Assembly (NCBI GenBank): GCA_017607445.1
Contig: JAEVHH010000001.1
Coordinates: 5,704,001-5,768,000 of the forward strand
Reading direction: 5' to 3'
Length of the DNA: 64,000 nucleotides
Source: Histoplasma ohiense
Taxonomy: Eukaryota > Ascomycota > Eurotiomycetes > Onygenales > Ajellomycetaceae
The translations under genes and the position numbers were made by a program. Each line of letters starts with the position of its first letter. Within the stretch, counting starts at the first letter, position 1. Below, piece by piece: positions 10,403 through 23,557 of this stretch. The notes beneath the pieces are model-generated. The model saw only the letters and a list, made by a program, of their open reading frames with translations, was not told the origin of the DNA and did no database searches.

Positions 10403-13400
10403 ATCTAGGAACTATGAACGAGGACGAGGTATGGAAATAGTGAGGTGGAAGAAAAGCGAAAAAAAATTGAAGGAAAAATTTTTTTTCAGGAGATGAATCG
10501 GCTTGACATTTAATATGTTTATCAAGCTGACGTGCTTACAGCTCGGAACCCCGGATAATTCTTAAGAAACATACCAGAAATGACAGTTCCCTGCGTCTAT
10601 ACATCCTTCTTTATAGAATCCACGGCCAGCAGACACCATCCACAGAACTTAAACACAAGGATGATTGTCATGCACATCAGTCCAATCTGTCCTCACAGGC
10701 CAGCGGTCACTGGGTCTTCTGGTTGGATAATTCCCAGATAAACTCAACGAAGCTTACCTTGACCATACTACCACCCCGTAAAATACACCCCTCCCATGCA
10801 CACCGCAGGTTTATTGACCATTGATTGATTCGCTGCTTGCATAGGTGGTGCTGCGTTCTCCATCCCGCATTACCGTAGTTGCATCATTCCGTGTCCTCCA
10901 CCCCCTTCAACGGAGGGGTAGTGCGGAATTGTCGATTGCGTGTGAAAATCCCCTCCAATTGATTCAGTGCTAAGCGACTCGAAACCCTTGCCCTCTTCTG
11001 CGCCGCTACAATCCTGGAATACCACTACCGGGCAGGTGCAGTCCCTGGCTCTGTTTTGGGTTCATTGTTATCTCATCCTGGCACCTGGCCTGGTCATCGC
11101 ACAAATCCTAGAGGATGAAATTGCCACGAACAGGAATTCCTGGCCCATTTTCCCGCAGGAGAGATGTTCATTAGCCCTGGAGGTCGAAGGGTTGAGCCTT
11201 GAGGCTCGTTACTAGAATCGACCTAAACAACTTAAGCTAGTTAGCTCTCGTTAGCCTAGGTGGTTCGCCCCGGAAGATCATTCCGGCTTCCCATGTTTTC
11301 ACCTGTGCAGCTGCGGCCTGCACTGGTCATGAACCACAATGTGTCATCAGTTCGATCGTCCTGTATGCTACGGACAGCTGTTGGAAGGTGGGACTGACCG
11401 ACCATAGGAGTGACTACTCCGTACCTACCGACACACAGTACTCCGTGCATCACGCACCAATACCTAGGTAGCGAGCAGTTCCGCGTGTTAGAGGCTTGGC
11501 AAGCAATTTTGGCGGAGACCTCGAGCAATTTGCTTCCGGTGGCCAGGCCGGCTTGTCAATAGTAATATACAAGTTTAGCAAATCTATTTTACCCCGAAGT
11601 CTCTTCTCAATTTTCGCCGATTCTCACCGGAACCAAAATCTTGACAATATCACTCTCATGCCATTCTGCCCCATTGATAAAATCCGATGCGATGAAATAA
11701 AGCCGTGGAAATGGCTTACTTTAAGTAAATGATAGTGATGTATGACTTATTTCCAATCAGCAGGCGTTTAGAATCCATGAAAGCGTTGAAAACTGCTTTT
11801 GAACCCTGTTAACCATAGCAAAACTTAAAAGCAAATTGAACGTGTAATGCTAGCTAGCTACCTAGTTAGCTTCGATTCTTCTATGACGTGAGAAATTTCG
11901 TAACGATTTTCTGGAAATCTTCAACGATAATGAAGTTATTCCCCAGCCTGTAAATTTATCTATTTATCTATCTATTTGTTTATTTTTTGCCTGTAATCGA
12001 TTATTTTGCTTTCTGGTTGGGCAGGTCGTGAAGCCGCAGTTTTTATATACATACATATACAGTTCCTACCTTCAAAACTCTGGATACGTCCCTGAAAGGC
12101 AACCTCTCTTCAGCACCACATTTACAATACAGCAATGTTCAAAGTGAGACAATGAGTAACTTCTCATTCAGTTTTGTTTCATACTTTTATGCGCATTTCA
12201 ATCTAACAACTGCTGTCTGAAGATATGTAACTTTTATGAATGCAAAGTTAACAACACACGGTTAAACATCGCTTAAAATCACACGGTCAGGCTTCAAGCA
12301 ACTAGCTGAAAACTCAAATACTGAGTACTAGTAAATTAAACTCGCTAAATGCTAGGAATTTTGGACACGTTCAAATATAATTCCTTTTAACTGTTACTAT
12401 CCGAAGAAGAAGGCGTTGATGCAAACGATTGTGGAGCATCAAAAAAATTACTCCGTAGAGCTGATAGCTTTACCCAGCTCTCCTCCTGCTTAAGTTACTA
12501 GTACTATAGGATGGGGAAGATTTGACGTCTCGTAATATTTCTGGCCAGTGGCCCAGTGCACACGGGCAGGAATTGGGCATGGTTTTTGTTGCTTTTTTTT
12601 TTTTTTCTCTCTTGTTCTCAATCTACATCTCGTATTCGATGAGTTGGTGACTGACATGGGTACTAGTACTCGCCTGTCCTGGCCATCTACAATACTGTAC
12701 ATGTATGTACAGTACATGCAATCAGCATACTGGCAAACAGCAAATAACAACCCATATCGAACATGCAAGCCTGGTGCATCTCTTTTTTGGGGCTTGCCCA
12801 CCGCTCCCTTTCCCCTCATCTCCTCCATCCGCATGCTACATGCTGGCCCTGCTAGGCCCGCCTAGCCCGCTGCGCATTGATCCACATCCCACACACAGCC
12901 ATCCCCGAGTTTTGCTCAACCATGGCCTTGGAATCAAGATCGAGGAGATCCTGCTTGTCATAAGTGGCTGAACATCGGTCAAAACTCAGCTTCGTTCACC
13001 ATCAAAATGGGGGTGTTAGCGCAACTAGTGACCTAAAACTATCCGGGCCAACCGACAGTACAGATCAGCAACCTTTTCCTCTTGATTACGTTTTCATCCG
13101 TCTACTGAAACTAAACCCCACCATCACTGTCCAGTGAGGATTGAGATATCACACGTGGGAACGTCGTCTTTTATTTATTTATTTTTTTTTATTTTTTGAT
13201 GAGTGCGGCTGTGGGAATCTGTGATCGACCATCACGACCCTGCCAAGGAATAATTCTGCTGAGGTCGGTTTGTCTGGGTGTTTGGGAAGAGAGAAGTCCA
13301 CCGCTTGGGTTGACATCTTCCAACTGAAAACCTTTGGTTAGGAGTCTGGTAGGAGTCGTAGTGTGGAAAGCGGATGATTATTTTGGCACTCCGTCTTTCT

Positions 13401-13750
13401 TAACCTGCGGCTTCTTGTGTTAAGCAATTGACTTTCCATCATCCGTCGCTTTGATGTGTTTGATCTCTTCAAACCGCTGTTCTGGTCTCCTCAGGGTTGA
13501 TCGGCACTCGGGAAGCATGAGGCAAACTCCCCTTCCATGAACTAAGAGGATCAAATGTGAGATTCCTGTCATGAGGTACAGTCTGGGATGGTTGAAAATG
13601 TGAAGGCTGCGGTTTAATCCAGCTGAAATGGAGGCAGTGTCGAACTTCCATGCTGATGACCATGTATCTTCACATCCGGATATTTTTAATCCCCCAACCG
13701 TCCGAGTGACCAGCTAATTCGAAGGCATCCAAGCCTCCTTCTCTATGTCA

Positions 13751-13796
13751 ATGTACAGGTACATGTACATGTACATGTACATAGGTTACATGTACA
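13751..13796. repeat. Self-complementary GTACAT tandem array
   Basis: Four to five GTACAT units in a row (13759-13783), followed after a few bases by GGTTACATGTAC. The unit is self-complementary, so the tract can form hairpins or a cruciform. A related self-complementary GTACATGTATGTAC stretch lies at about 12697-12719. Confidence 0.85.
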
Positions 13797-14813
13797 AACC
13801 TGATACCGAATGCAGTGGCTCGTCACGCTACCCATTTTATGAGCTACTATCTTAGCTCGATGGCCACGAAGATACCAAAGACCAACCCACGAAGGGAAAA
13901 GGGTCCAGATCTTCTGTGACATATCTCAATCTCTACTCGCAGATCATGGCTGCGTTGTCAGCCATTCGCGCCATGGCCGTTGTTGTGTACAGGTTGAACC
14001 ACGGTTCATCCATTTTCTGCCAAATCTCTCTCGTTCTTTTTCTTTCTTTCTTTCTATTTTAATTTTAGCTGCTTCGAATAAAAGGTTGGACAGGCCACAA
14101 GGATGGAATCAATATTTTATTTCGTGTCTGGTCTATTGAATCCCTCAATCATCCCTTACTTCCCATGACCTTCGGTACAATGCATTTTGGTTCCTATTCC
14201 AGTAAGTCCCTTTGCCTTCCTTGCCATTTATTTTATAGACCTTCCCGTCCGCTTTCTTTTCGCTTTATAGTTCCAACCGTTGGGCGATATTTGCCAAAGG
14301 TGGTGAACAATAAGGACAGGACGGCATACCCGTAGATCTATGTTATCTAGCCTGGCTCGAGATTTTTCGACCCGAGTTTAGTTCAAAGCACACACGGACA
14401 CAACCTAATCCAAACAACGCACGCTGCTGGGTGTTCCTCATTTGGTTCTTTTGAACTTCTTGGGTCCTTGAATAAGGATGCATAAATAGGAGAATTAAAT
14501 GCATGAACAGGAGAAGTTGATGTAGCAGATAAAGCGAATGAACGTTCATCCTGCGGCGTATTGATGTAACTGGGTCCTCCAGGCAAAAATCTCAAAAATA
14601 ACTAGCTAAAACCCCTTGAAGAACCTGCTGCATTCCTCTGATCGCAGTTGACCCGCTAACCGGGGCGCTTCATTGAAAAAAGGGATCATCTTTGCAACAA
14701 CACCTTGCTACAGAGTACATAAATGGGATTGATGTGCCCACAGCGCAGCTGTCCTCTCCTCACCTGAGGGAGCCCGTTTTTGTTGTTTTCTTTTCTTTTT
14801 GTTATGCCTCTCC

Positions 14814-14814
<1 letters not shown>

Positions 14815-14847
<33 letters not shown>
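14815..14847. repeat. 33-nt poly(A) tract
   Basis: Uninterrupted run of A in the spacer between the aminotransferase and nitronate monooxygenase genes. No retroelement sequence is visible next to it. Confidence 0.95.
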
Positions 14848-14849
<2 letters not shown>

Positions 14850-16833
14850 AAATGAAATGAAAGACGTAGATTCAAACCACCGCCATTATCTATTGAAATC
14901 CATTTCGTTATTGAGTCAAAAGATCGACCCACTTTTGCTGGTGACTCATTCTTTGTCCTGTACCTCTAAATCAGAATTCCCAAGCGAAAAAAAGGTCAAT
15001 TCTCACCAAGCATCACACAGAAAAAACCGTTTCCAGTCATACAGGTCATACACGGTTATTGATGTGTGACCAGGATAATTCCTTTTGCCAGGATTACCCT
15101 TGCATGTCTTGCACTGGCCACTCATTCATTATTGGTTTCGAAGCTTTCACTTTTGAGTCCTATGAACACAACCCAGAAGCTGTGGGCTGCGGGCAAAGTA
15201 TCTAGAGGCGATATAAGCGAGTGAACGACAAGAAACAAAGATCAAGATCCAAAAGAAACACCTGACCAAAAGTAGAAAGTGAACGGGATTTGGTTTGGAG
15301 ATCGATCCTGTTTAACAGTCTCGCCGCTGCTCGCAGGTGACTTTCAAAGGCTCATGGATGAGAGAATTAGAGGAGAGTAAGGGAGAGAATTCATATAGTG
15401 GCGGGAGAGGGATGGAGTTCGCTGGGTAACGAACGATTCACCTCCTTCTGGCTAGCATGGTCGATTTAGGAAGCTAAAAGTTGTGAGGTCTGGATGCATG
15501 AGGGGTGCCTTGCAAGCTTTAAACCCGTGAAACAACTGTGGCCAATTGTGGGCCTTTATTGATATAGCTTGCGAACGCGCACACCCCGCACAAAACACCA
15601 TCATTGACGTCGTGTACGGCGGCTCCGAATCTGTGGTTTTTTGCCACATTCTCATTGCTCAGAAAATCGGAAACAGTCCGTACACTAAATCCATAGTTTG
15701 ACTTTGTTTTCCCAATTATCAGGAGAAGCTGGCAAAGATGGAGGAGGAGTCGACCTCTCCGTTTCCAGGATTTCCAACCACTTAGGATGCTAAGGATGAA
15801 GGCTGCCAACGCCAGGCCTTGATTCCAAGCAGTTCCCCCACTTGAGCAAAATACTCCCCTCCAAAACAGGAAGGATACATTGTATGGAGCCTGGCGGAGC
15901 CTGTAAGCAGTCACCAGTCACATTCCCACCCGAAGCCGGTGCTGGCTTACTCCATCTGGCTTGCGACTTGGAGCTGCTGGGGATGTGGGCCAGCCAGACA
16001 TGATGAGGCACCGTTCCGTAATAACACAGGCCCTTACGTCGGAGTGCACAGACTGACAGGGAGTGCAGTAGTCTGCTTGGTAGATGCGTTGGCGCAAACT
16101 ACCTGGCGGTATCGAGACGATACGATCCATGCCATCGCGGGGAAGAAGGTTCAGAAAAGGTTATTTGTGGCTGGGGTGGGGAAAGATAATGTCAGCTGGT
16201 CGGATGCCTGGATAATCCGTGCCGAGATAAATGCGATGAGAAATCACATGATTATAAACCCCTAATAGCATTATATAAGCAGAATCAGGGTCGAACTATT
16301 CCATATTCGATCTAGCGGTATCGGTATCGTCAAATACACATCGAATACGGACTAGAGGTGTATTTTAGCGGAATTTCCTCCACAAGCGCGGGTATTTGCG
16401 GTACGGGTGCGTTTGGCGAATCGAGCCGCATCGCCAAAACATTGGTCTCTCCGCATGGAAGTCGATTCCTCTTGAGGATACTTCATTCGAATTCGATCGG
16501 TTAATGCGCAGAGGGAGTTAGCTCAGGCGTCCACGAGTTAATGGGATTAATTGAACTCGAAGTTATGCCAGCCAAACAAGAAACAGGCAACTCGATACTG
16601 CCTTTTTTCCGGGCCGACAAACACCCAAACACTGCCACATCTACCGAGGCATCTCCAGCTCGTGCCTGAACAACCTCCAATAAATATCCGCGTGCTGGGC
16701 TTCCCACTTCCATCGTCCGCTATCACATACCTGTCTCCCGAAATCCTCTGTATGATCTTTGTACAATATCTACTTGATTCATCCGTCCAGAAAGTTATCT
16801 TGCCATCCCAAAGTCCTCCTCACAGTAGACAAA

Positions 16834-18241
16834 ATGGCTTCCCCTCGTGAGTTCCCCGAAAATCACATGCATATTTCGTCTGTCAAAGAGATGACTTCTC
16901 TGCTAACCGCTTTATTTTTGCTTGCTGGCAGAACAACTTCGCACCACGGCAACTGATCTTCTGGGGATCAAGCATCCAGTCCTCTTGGCTGGTATGAACG
17001 TTGCTGCCGGTCCCAAACTCGCTGCCGCAGTCACAAATGCCGGAGGTCTCGGTGTCATCGGAGGTGTTGGCTACACTCCGGATATGTTGCGAGAGCAGAT
17101 TGCTGAGCTGAAGAGATACTTGAATGATAAGAATGCTCCTTTCGGTGTTGATCTATTGCTTCCTCAGGTTGGAGGAAATGCGCGAAAGACCAAGTGTGTA
17201 ATCCTGCTACCTCTCAAATCAACACAGGCTGCCCAAAGCTATTTATGATTCCTAGACACGCACAAATATATATATATATATATAAGCATACTAATTTGAT
17301 CAATCTAAATATAGCTACGATTACACCAAGGGCAAGCTCGGTGAGCTGATCGATATCATCATCGAGAGTGGAGCGCGCCTCTTTGTCTGCGCTATCGGTG
17401 TCCCACCCAAGGCTGTCGTCGAGAAGCTCCATGCCAACGGAGTTCTCTACATGAACATGATCGGCCACCCCAAGCACGTCCAGAAAGCCATCGACATCGG
17501 CGCTGATTTGATTTGCGCTCAAGGTGGCGAGGGCGGTGGGCATACCGGAGATGTCCCTACCTCCATCCTTATCCCCACCGTTGCCAAGCTCTGCGCAAAA
17601 CACATTAGCCCTTTCACCAAGCAACCAGTCCAGTGCATTGCCGCCGGAGGCATCTTCAGTGGTCAATCTGTGGCCTCAGCTCTGATGCTTGGCGCTTCTG
17701 CCGTCTGGGTTGGTACCCGTTTCATCCTTGCAGATGAGGCCGGTGCCCCCGAATCTCACCAAGAGGCTGTCCGCACCTCCGGCTTTGATGATAATATCCG
17801 CACCGTCATTTTCACCGTATGCTATTCCCCCCCCCCCCTCCCTCAACCCGTTCTCCTTGCGTTACTTTCGTTTCCTAGGTGCATTTCGCCTAGGGATATT
17901 TTTCCAGCTTCCTATTTTGCTAATTCATCGTCCTTTTGTGATGTTTACAGGGACGACCCTTGCGCGTTCGTAACAACGCCTATATCCGGAACTGGGAAGA
18001 AAACCGCGCCGAAGAAATTAAAGAGCTCACTAGCAAGGGTATTATCCCCGTTGAGCATGACTTTGAAAACCTCCCCGACGATACCGATGACGACATGATT
18101 GAGAACGCCCGTCCGTTCCTCATGGGTAAGGTTGCTGCCGTCGTTAACGAGAAGAAGCCTGCCAAGGCTATTGTTGATGAGCTTGTTGGGGATGCTGTGA
18201 AATGGCTGCAGAAGGGAAACAAGATGATTGCTAAGTTGTAG
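16834..18241 (+). CDS. Nitronate monooxygenase (2-nitropropane dioxygenase family)
   Basis: Four exons: 16834-16846 (13 nt), 16932-17193, 17315-17816 and 17951-18241, giving 355 residues. The enzyme is an FMN-dependent TIM barrel that oxidises alkyl nitronates such as propionate-3-nitronate. The N-terminus reads MASPQQLRTTATDLLGIKHPVLLAGMNVAAGPKLAAA after splicing. Diagnostic parts are the FMN-phosphate and glycine-rich stretches (TNAGGLGVIGGVGY, CIAAGGIFSGQSVASALMLGA), the GGEGGGHTGDVP loop that holds the conserved active-site His, and VWVGTRFILADEAGAPESHQEAV. The C-terminal exon (GRPLRVRNNAYIRNWEENR) matches the family end and a charged tail follows. Intron 2 contains a TA repeat (17266-17284). 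All exon joins keep the frame. Confidence 0.92.
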
Positions 18242-19658
18242 ATATCCCTATTTTGGTGTTCTAGGTTTATATGTTATTTGTTGTTAATATCCCCTTCTTG
18301 GCTCCCCATTCATTTCCTTTTTTCACTTTTTTTTATTTCTACTTTTATCTTTTACCAATTTTCAATTTGTTCAGAGAATGGCCTGAGACAAGGAAAGAAT
18401 ACTGGGTGGCTGGCGAGATGTTTGAATGTTTTGCAATGTTCAGCCCTGCGAACGGGTGAGAGAATTGAGGCTTCAGAAGTTCTGTCATATGTCAACTTGA
18501 TGATAGTTGTGTGTCCTTCTGTGACCAGATATCTATGTGTCTTCAGCCGGCGTGTTGCACCGTAATTCAGTGACCCCATTTCATCGAATATTTGTATTGT
18601 TTTAGAGTCCGAGAACCCCACCACATTTCTCCTACCTATACCCTACCTTCCCCCTCCTCTCAGCTTTTGATGAAAATCATCTGAGTGGCAGATATCTAAC
18701 TTTACACCTAGGTGAAACTATATCGATGTTCTCCTCCTGTGACTGATATTTTGAAATTTTGAAGGAATTGGAGAGAGTGGACACAGACACACGTTTTCTC
18801 CCCTCACTCTGTTACTCATTTTCTCCTTTCTTTTTCATCCAACTCTCCAATGCCCCTTGGTCGCAGTTAACATTCTCAATACGGTGGTCCGATCCAATCA
18901 ATGCAGCCTTCAGAGCAAACCCTCCAGCACTCTTTGCGGCACCCTCTGTTTCGAGCCCACGGTAGAACATAATTCAGTCACCGTTGCCCCCGATTTTAGC
19001 CAGAGAATATTTTTTTTCGGTACAGCTCCAATGCTAGCATCATGTGCACTCCATTGAACCACATTCCCAATCCCGCATCTGGCTAATTTCCACATTCATC
19101 AGGCCTCCCTCACATAGCTCGCTTCTAGTTGAATGGTTCCAAAACCTTGACGGAAATTCCTTCGGCGTGGGGTTTAAAATACCATTACATATCTCTCTTC
19201 TCTTCAAACTTCCCACGTCCCAACCCTTGAGCCAACCCTAATCGTAACCCTAATTTGACAACACCCCCTAATCTGGCGTTGGCAGTTGGAGGTTTGCATT
19301 AACACGTGGTTGTACCTACACGCCGGGTCGCCTTTTTGATATAACGGTGCTCAACCTTTTAACCCCATGTTCTGGGCGATGTGGAGTAAAAAGAGTGCTT
19401 CTTCAAACGTTGGTTTCCAAAAGAGTTTGGGAGATCGTGGGGTGCTAGTTCAACAGAATGGCCCCCAGGGTACGATATCAATTTCCCTTCTTCCGAGACC
19501 TCTTCACCAACACTCCCTATTCACTAAACCCCTTATTCACACTATATAAACATGGAATCCATTCCCCATCATAGTTTGACTCCAGATTAGTCAAGCTCTC
19601 GCCAGGGTTGCTGAGGAACGAAAAGAAAAAGGAATACTTCCAACCTTATATCTCGATT
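18242..19658. other. Intergenic region upstream of the secreted-protein gene
   Basis: About 1.4 kb without a supported gene. It carries the 3' end of the nitronate monooxygenase gene and the promoter of the secreted-protein gene. Two AACCCTAA units at 19234-19256 resemble telomere repeats but are only two, and degenerate around them. Confidence 0.5.
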
Positions 19659-20283
19659 ATGAAGCTTCTGCGCCCCACTATATCTCTCGGGTTGTTTGGG
19701 ATTGCGGTACAATGCGCTGTAGTAACAGTAGGTCCATATACCTAAACCCCATAGTCATAGATAGGATATGCTGATTGAGCGTTTTCATTTTTAATTTTTA
19801 TCTTTTTTTGTCTTTTAGAACACAAAGAGCCAGGAGGGTACATTAGATATCATTCGTGGACTGAAGCAGGATCCTGAGGGATTCACCGATATCGGCGCAG
19901 ACGGAATCGCACGATCCCTCGATGGACAAGGGAACGTTATTGATTTCAGAAGACTGACCAACGATCAGTTGATCAAACTTGCACAAACGACGTCTGTGGA
20001 TGCTGATGAACTCGAGGACAACATCGCAGCTTGGCAGGATGCCGATGGTTGGAAAGTGCCCCTCACACAGGCTTTGAATCCCCCTAGTAAAGCGGAGGAC
20101 ATAAAAAACCATGAGAGCATGGCAAAGAGTATTGATACGCGACCGGCTGCCATGGCAGCCATGCAATTGAGGGCTGAAATTTGGTGCTACGCAATAACCT
20201 GCACGACGAATATAGAGTGCGTAAGAATTCAATGTACTGGTTGTTCTACACGGCGTTACCAACGCAGGTACTGCTACCCGTGA
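19659..20283 (+). CDS. Small secreted cysteine-rich protein, unknown function
   Basis: Two exons (19659-19727 and 19819-20283) give 177 residues; the intron has GTAGGT and TTTTAG borders and joins in phase 0. Residues 1-19 or so (MKLLRPTISLGLFGIAVQC) form a typical signal peptide. The middle, about residues 25-140, is acidic and has no cysteine. The C-terminal 35 residues are a compact Cys-rich module containing WCYAITC, ECVRIQCTGC and RRYCYP: six cysteines with spacing C-x3-C-x5-C-x4-C-x2-C-x8-C, which suggests three disulfides. I do not recognise a named family; the tail resembles small secreted proteins of other Eurotiomycetes. No GPI signal is seen, so it is probably released. It sits alone in a gene-poor stretch. 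A role in interaction with hosts or substrate is conceivable but not shown. Confidence 0.75.
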
Positions 20284-20966
20284 ATGCCTAGTGAAGCAAG
20301 AGAGCCGTTGCTGGAAGGGCTGTCTTGCTACAATTAGCCGTCCGGTGGGGGTGGATATACAGTAAATCAGGCGAAGCAGGGGCAGAAATGAGGAGCACTC
20401 CTTTTCAGTCTAGGTTTTCTCAGGTTTTCTCCACATCTATGAACAAATTTAAAGAATACTGGTACTTGCTTTTTTGTATTTAATTTAACAATGTGTTTAA
20501 ATTAGTATATATATCTGATCTCTCAGATGTCAAAAAATAACAGTTGTTATTTTACTAGGTTTAAAATACATAAAATAAAGGTTTCTTCTTCTATATAATA
20601 ACAAATTTTTGTTCTGTAGGGCTGTCTGGATTATCCCGAGCATGGAGAGGAGCGTCGAGCCCATGAATTAGCCAAACGATAGAGCAACATATAAAATCTA
20701 GTTACCCTTGCCAGGACGAAACGGGATAGAAGTTAAGTACTATTACTGCTTTCAATGTAGAATACAAGGATTCAGTTCAGGAGAGGAGATACTAAGAGAT
20801 TCCCTTCAGCCAGTTTTTACAAATGAAAGAATATGGGCAGGCAGGCAGGCAGGCAGGCAGGTAAGTACTAGTGCTAGTACTAGTATCTATGAATGATGAC
20901 GGGACGAATCAGTTAAACTTTATAGAATTAACCTTAACTGGGTGTCATCACCCCCGCGTTCCTAGT
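20284..20966. other. Convergent AT-rich spacer with GGCA repeat
   Basis: The spacer lies between converging stops. It includes an AT-rich stretch at 20440-20610, a GGCA microsatellite at about 20836-20861, and directly after it GTACTAGTGCTAGTACTAGTA, a self-complementary run. No gene is supported. Confidence 0.6.
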
Positions 20967-23557
20967 TTAAGCGGAAAGGCCTCTTTTCTCGCTTTCTGAG
21001 AAGAATATAATCATGCGCCAGAGTTTCTTGACCAGAATTTCCGCTTCCTCGTCCAGAGCCTTGGTTGTGAGAAAGTATATCATTAGCATTGCAAGAATTT
21101 TGTCACAAGAGAATAATGAAACTTTGGCACTAAGGGAGTAGAAAAGAAAAGGGGGGGAGAGGGGATTCTTACCTCTTCCAACAGTTCGACTAGCTCCTGA
21201 GGATGCCCTCGTTTCCGGATATGCTCCTCAACCACGTCGACCAGCATCTGCTCCTGGACACCAAGGTACTCCATAATTTTCTTCTCGACAAATGGCTTAA
21301 GTTGCTCTCCCCGAACGGATTCATCCACAAACTCCCAATTAACTTCCCAGTTCCAAAGGCCATCTTTGTCCGATGGGATATCGGCAGCAAGCTGCCTTGC
21401 TGCCTGGGCGCGCTCTTCATCCGTAAGACCGGCCGACTCAGCCGCTGTATCAAATTTAATAGACGTAAGTGGCCGTCTCGTGGCGGCTCCCGTATCCTCC
21501 TCATCCTCGAGGAGGCCCTCGACTTCTGCCACAGTTCTCCGCGCCGTAGCTTGGGCCTTCTGTGCTGCCGCACCGAGAGACAGCTTAAAGCGTTGTGGCT
21601 CTCTTGGGGCTTGGGTCCGGGATTCCAACTCTTCGGCTTGCCGGGCAAGGAAGTCATCCGCCATGCCACGAGCTTGTTCTTCTTGTTGCTGGGTCCGGGC
21701 ATTCTCACGCTCTTCCGCAGCACGATCCGCTTCATCCATGCTCACCTCTCTATTTCTAAATACAGCTCTATTTCGTATCCAGACGCCACGATCAGCGTAG
21801 TACTCTTCGACTTTTCGGCTAGCTTCGAGGTCATCATTCCATTCACGCAGGCGTTTAGCCATAATTTGCTTTTCCTCCTCTAGGCGGATATCTTCTTCCT
21901 TGTCACGATTTTTCTCTCGCTCCACGGCTGCTGTTCTGCTGCGTTCCCGATTCAGCCACCGCCTTTCTTGATCTAAATATTGCTTTTCCGCTTCAACAGC
22001 TTTCTTTTCCTTACGCCTTCTTTCAAGCTCTTCATCGCTTGCATCAGTATCCTCGTCTTCATTGGCACCATTTATTCCACTCCCGTTCACAAATGATACT
22101 CCCTTCTGGTAGTCCCTTGGAATTTGATGACCAAATCCTTTCGGAGCCGAAGGCGCCTTTGGAACACCCTTGTCCCTGGGTCCTAGAGGGATGCCATTCG
22201 CACCTCCTGCAGGGCCACTTGGTGCGGTTGGGGGAGGCGAAGCTAACCTGTTTGGCCTGGGAGCACTAGCCCTAGCCCTTTCTAAAGACTCTAGTTCTTC
22301 CTCTCTCTTCAGTCTTTCAAGGTCGCGACGGTTGCTTCTTTCACGGAAGGCTGCGATTTCTTTTGCAACGGTTTCTCTCATTTCAGCAGGGATATCTGAC
22401 AACTCATCCTCAACGTTAATAGGAATCGTAACAATCTCAGCAGGGTTCCCATCCTTCTGTCCGTCTACATCTTTCATGGGCGTATCGCCCTCGCCGTCAA
22501 CCGCGTTTGAAGTGTCGTCCGGTTTTGCGGGGGCTGGTGGGTTGGTAAGCTCGGCAAGGACCTTTGCTAGAGCCGTTTTGGCCCCATCCAACCGTGCTTG
22601 CTCGGCTTCGGGGTCTCGCTGGGTAGTGGACTCGAACTGCTCGAGGTATTTGAGAGAGCTGTCGTCGAAAACCACCTATTAAACGTTAGTTAGTTCAATA
22701 TAATAGTAATAGAAGAAGCTTTAAAACCATACCAGTAACTTGCTCTTTTCAACCTCTTCCTCATCCCCTTCATCCTCTCTCACTGGAGTCGGCTTCTTCA
22801 CGGGCACTTCAATATCCTTTAGCACTTCCACTGCAGTGCTTAGGCTTTCAGGGTCCTCGTACTCTGCAAAGCCAAACGTGCAGGGTTTATCATCAGCATC
22901 CGTAGCGCGAATCCAGCGCTTCAAATTTCCCGCCGTTCGAAGTATCCGTTCTATGGCTTCGTCACTGCTAACTCCCTCCGTTATGCCACCAACAAATATA
23001 GTCCGCACAACCTCCTCTTTCGTAGGGGGTTGCAGTTGTAATATAGCGTCGCGTAAATTCTGGCGCTGTGACTCCAAGGAGTGTTGCCCCTGGCCGCCGC
23101 GTCTCCCGCCAGACTCTCCTCCACGTTCCCGGCCACTTTCCACAGGAGCAGCTGATTTAGATGCGCCAGAGGTACCAAGGCGGATAACGGGGGCGGAGAA
23201 ATTAATATTCGGCATGTTTGCGGGGGGTTGAAAGTTCGGAGGGAATCCACCTGGTCGACCAGGTTGCTGCGTATTCGACTGCTGCATGGCAGGTGGAGGA
23301 CCGGTCCCAGGTGCTGACAATCCTGGAGGAGGCGCTGGAGATTGCAGTCAATATTCACGTACGGTATGAGGAGTGGGGTAGACGGGGTTTTCATACGCAT
23401 GCCCGACGGTGCTCCAGGGAACGCAGTAAACTCCGGCGGTCTACCAAACGGTGCTTGTGCTAAGAAGGTTATCAGCATCAGTTGGAATCCGCGAAGCTCT
23501 AAGAAGACATGGGCATGCGTGCTAGAGTGGAGACTTACTCTGGTACGGGTTGTACAT
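20967..23557 (-). CDS. RBM25-type splicing factor (RRM + PWI domains)
   Basis: Five exons on the minus strand: 23557-23539 (19 nt), 23459-23397, 23334-22733, 22675-21173 and 21059-20967, giving 759 residues. It resembles RBM25/U1 snRNP-associated proteins that regulate splice-site choice in the nucleus. The N-terminus (MYNPYQTQAPFGRPPEF) is Pro/Gly-rich. An RRM lies at about residues 138-215 with RNP2 RTIFVGGI and RNP1-like CTFGFAEYED. A long charged R/E/K helix region follows (ERRRKEKKAVEAEKQYLDQE). The PWI domain occupies the last 100 residues, with LWNWEVNWEFVDE, FVEKKIMEYLGVQEQMLVDVV, and a final exon ALDEEAEILVKKLWRMIIFF ending GLSA. The three N-terminal joins were chosen because they alone keep a Pro-rich frame. 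Confidence 0.9.

Larger units (their letters stand above)
10403..16833. other. 6.4-kb gene-poor spacer between divergent genes
   Basis: This separates two divergently transcribed genes. I read all frames and found only short frames without protein-like composition, the longest being at 15519-15914 (-) and 15939-16265 (+). It contains two exact copies of TACTCCGTA (11415, 12449) and one near copy (11439). It also holds T-rich runs, a GTACAT array, a 33-nt A tract, and an ATCACATGAT site at 16243-16252. It may hold long regulatory regions, a non-coding transcript or decayed repeats; none can be shown from sequence alone. Confidence 0.5.

Noticed and set aside
15519..16265. Overlapping 100-130-codon frames on both strands in the large spacer
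   Set aside because: No known domains, no good start or splice context, composition like spacer DNA.
19234..19256. Telomere-like CCCTAA units
   Set aside because: Only two imperfect units; housekeeping genes lie on both sides. Chance is enough.
20836..20884. GGCA repeat next to a self-complementary CTAGTA run, considered as a transposon end
   Set aside because: No matching inverted copy, target-site duplication or transposase-like frame nearby.
21203..22682. Long plus-strand frames opposite the RBM25-type gene
   Set aside because: Shadows of the RE/RK-rich coding strand, with the typical Ser/Leu-rich antisense composition.
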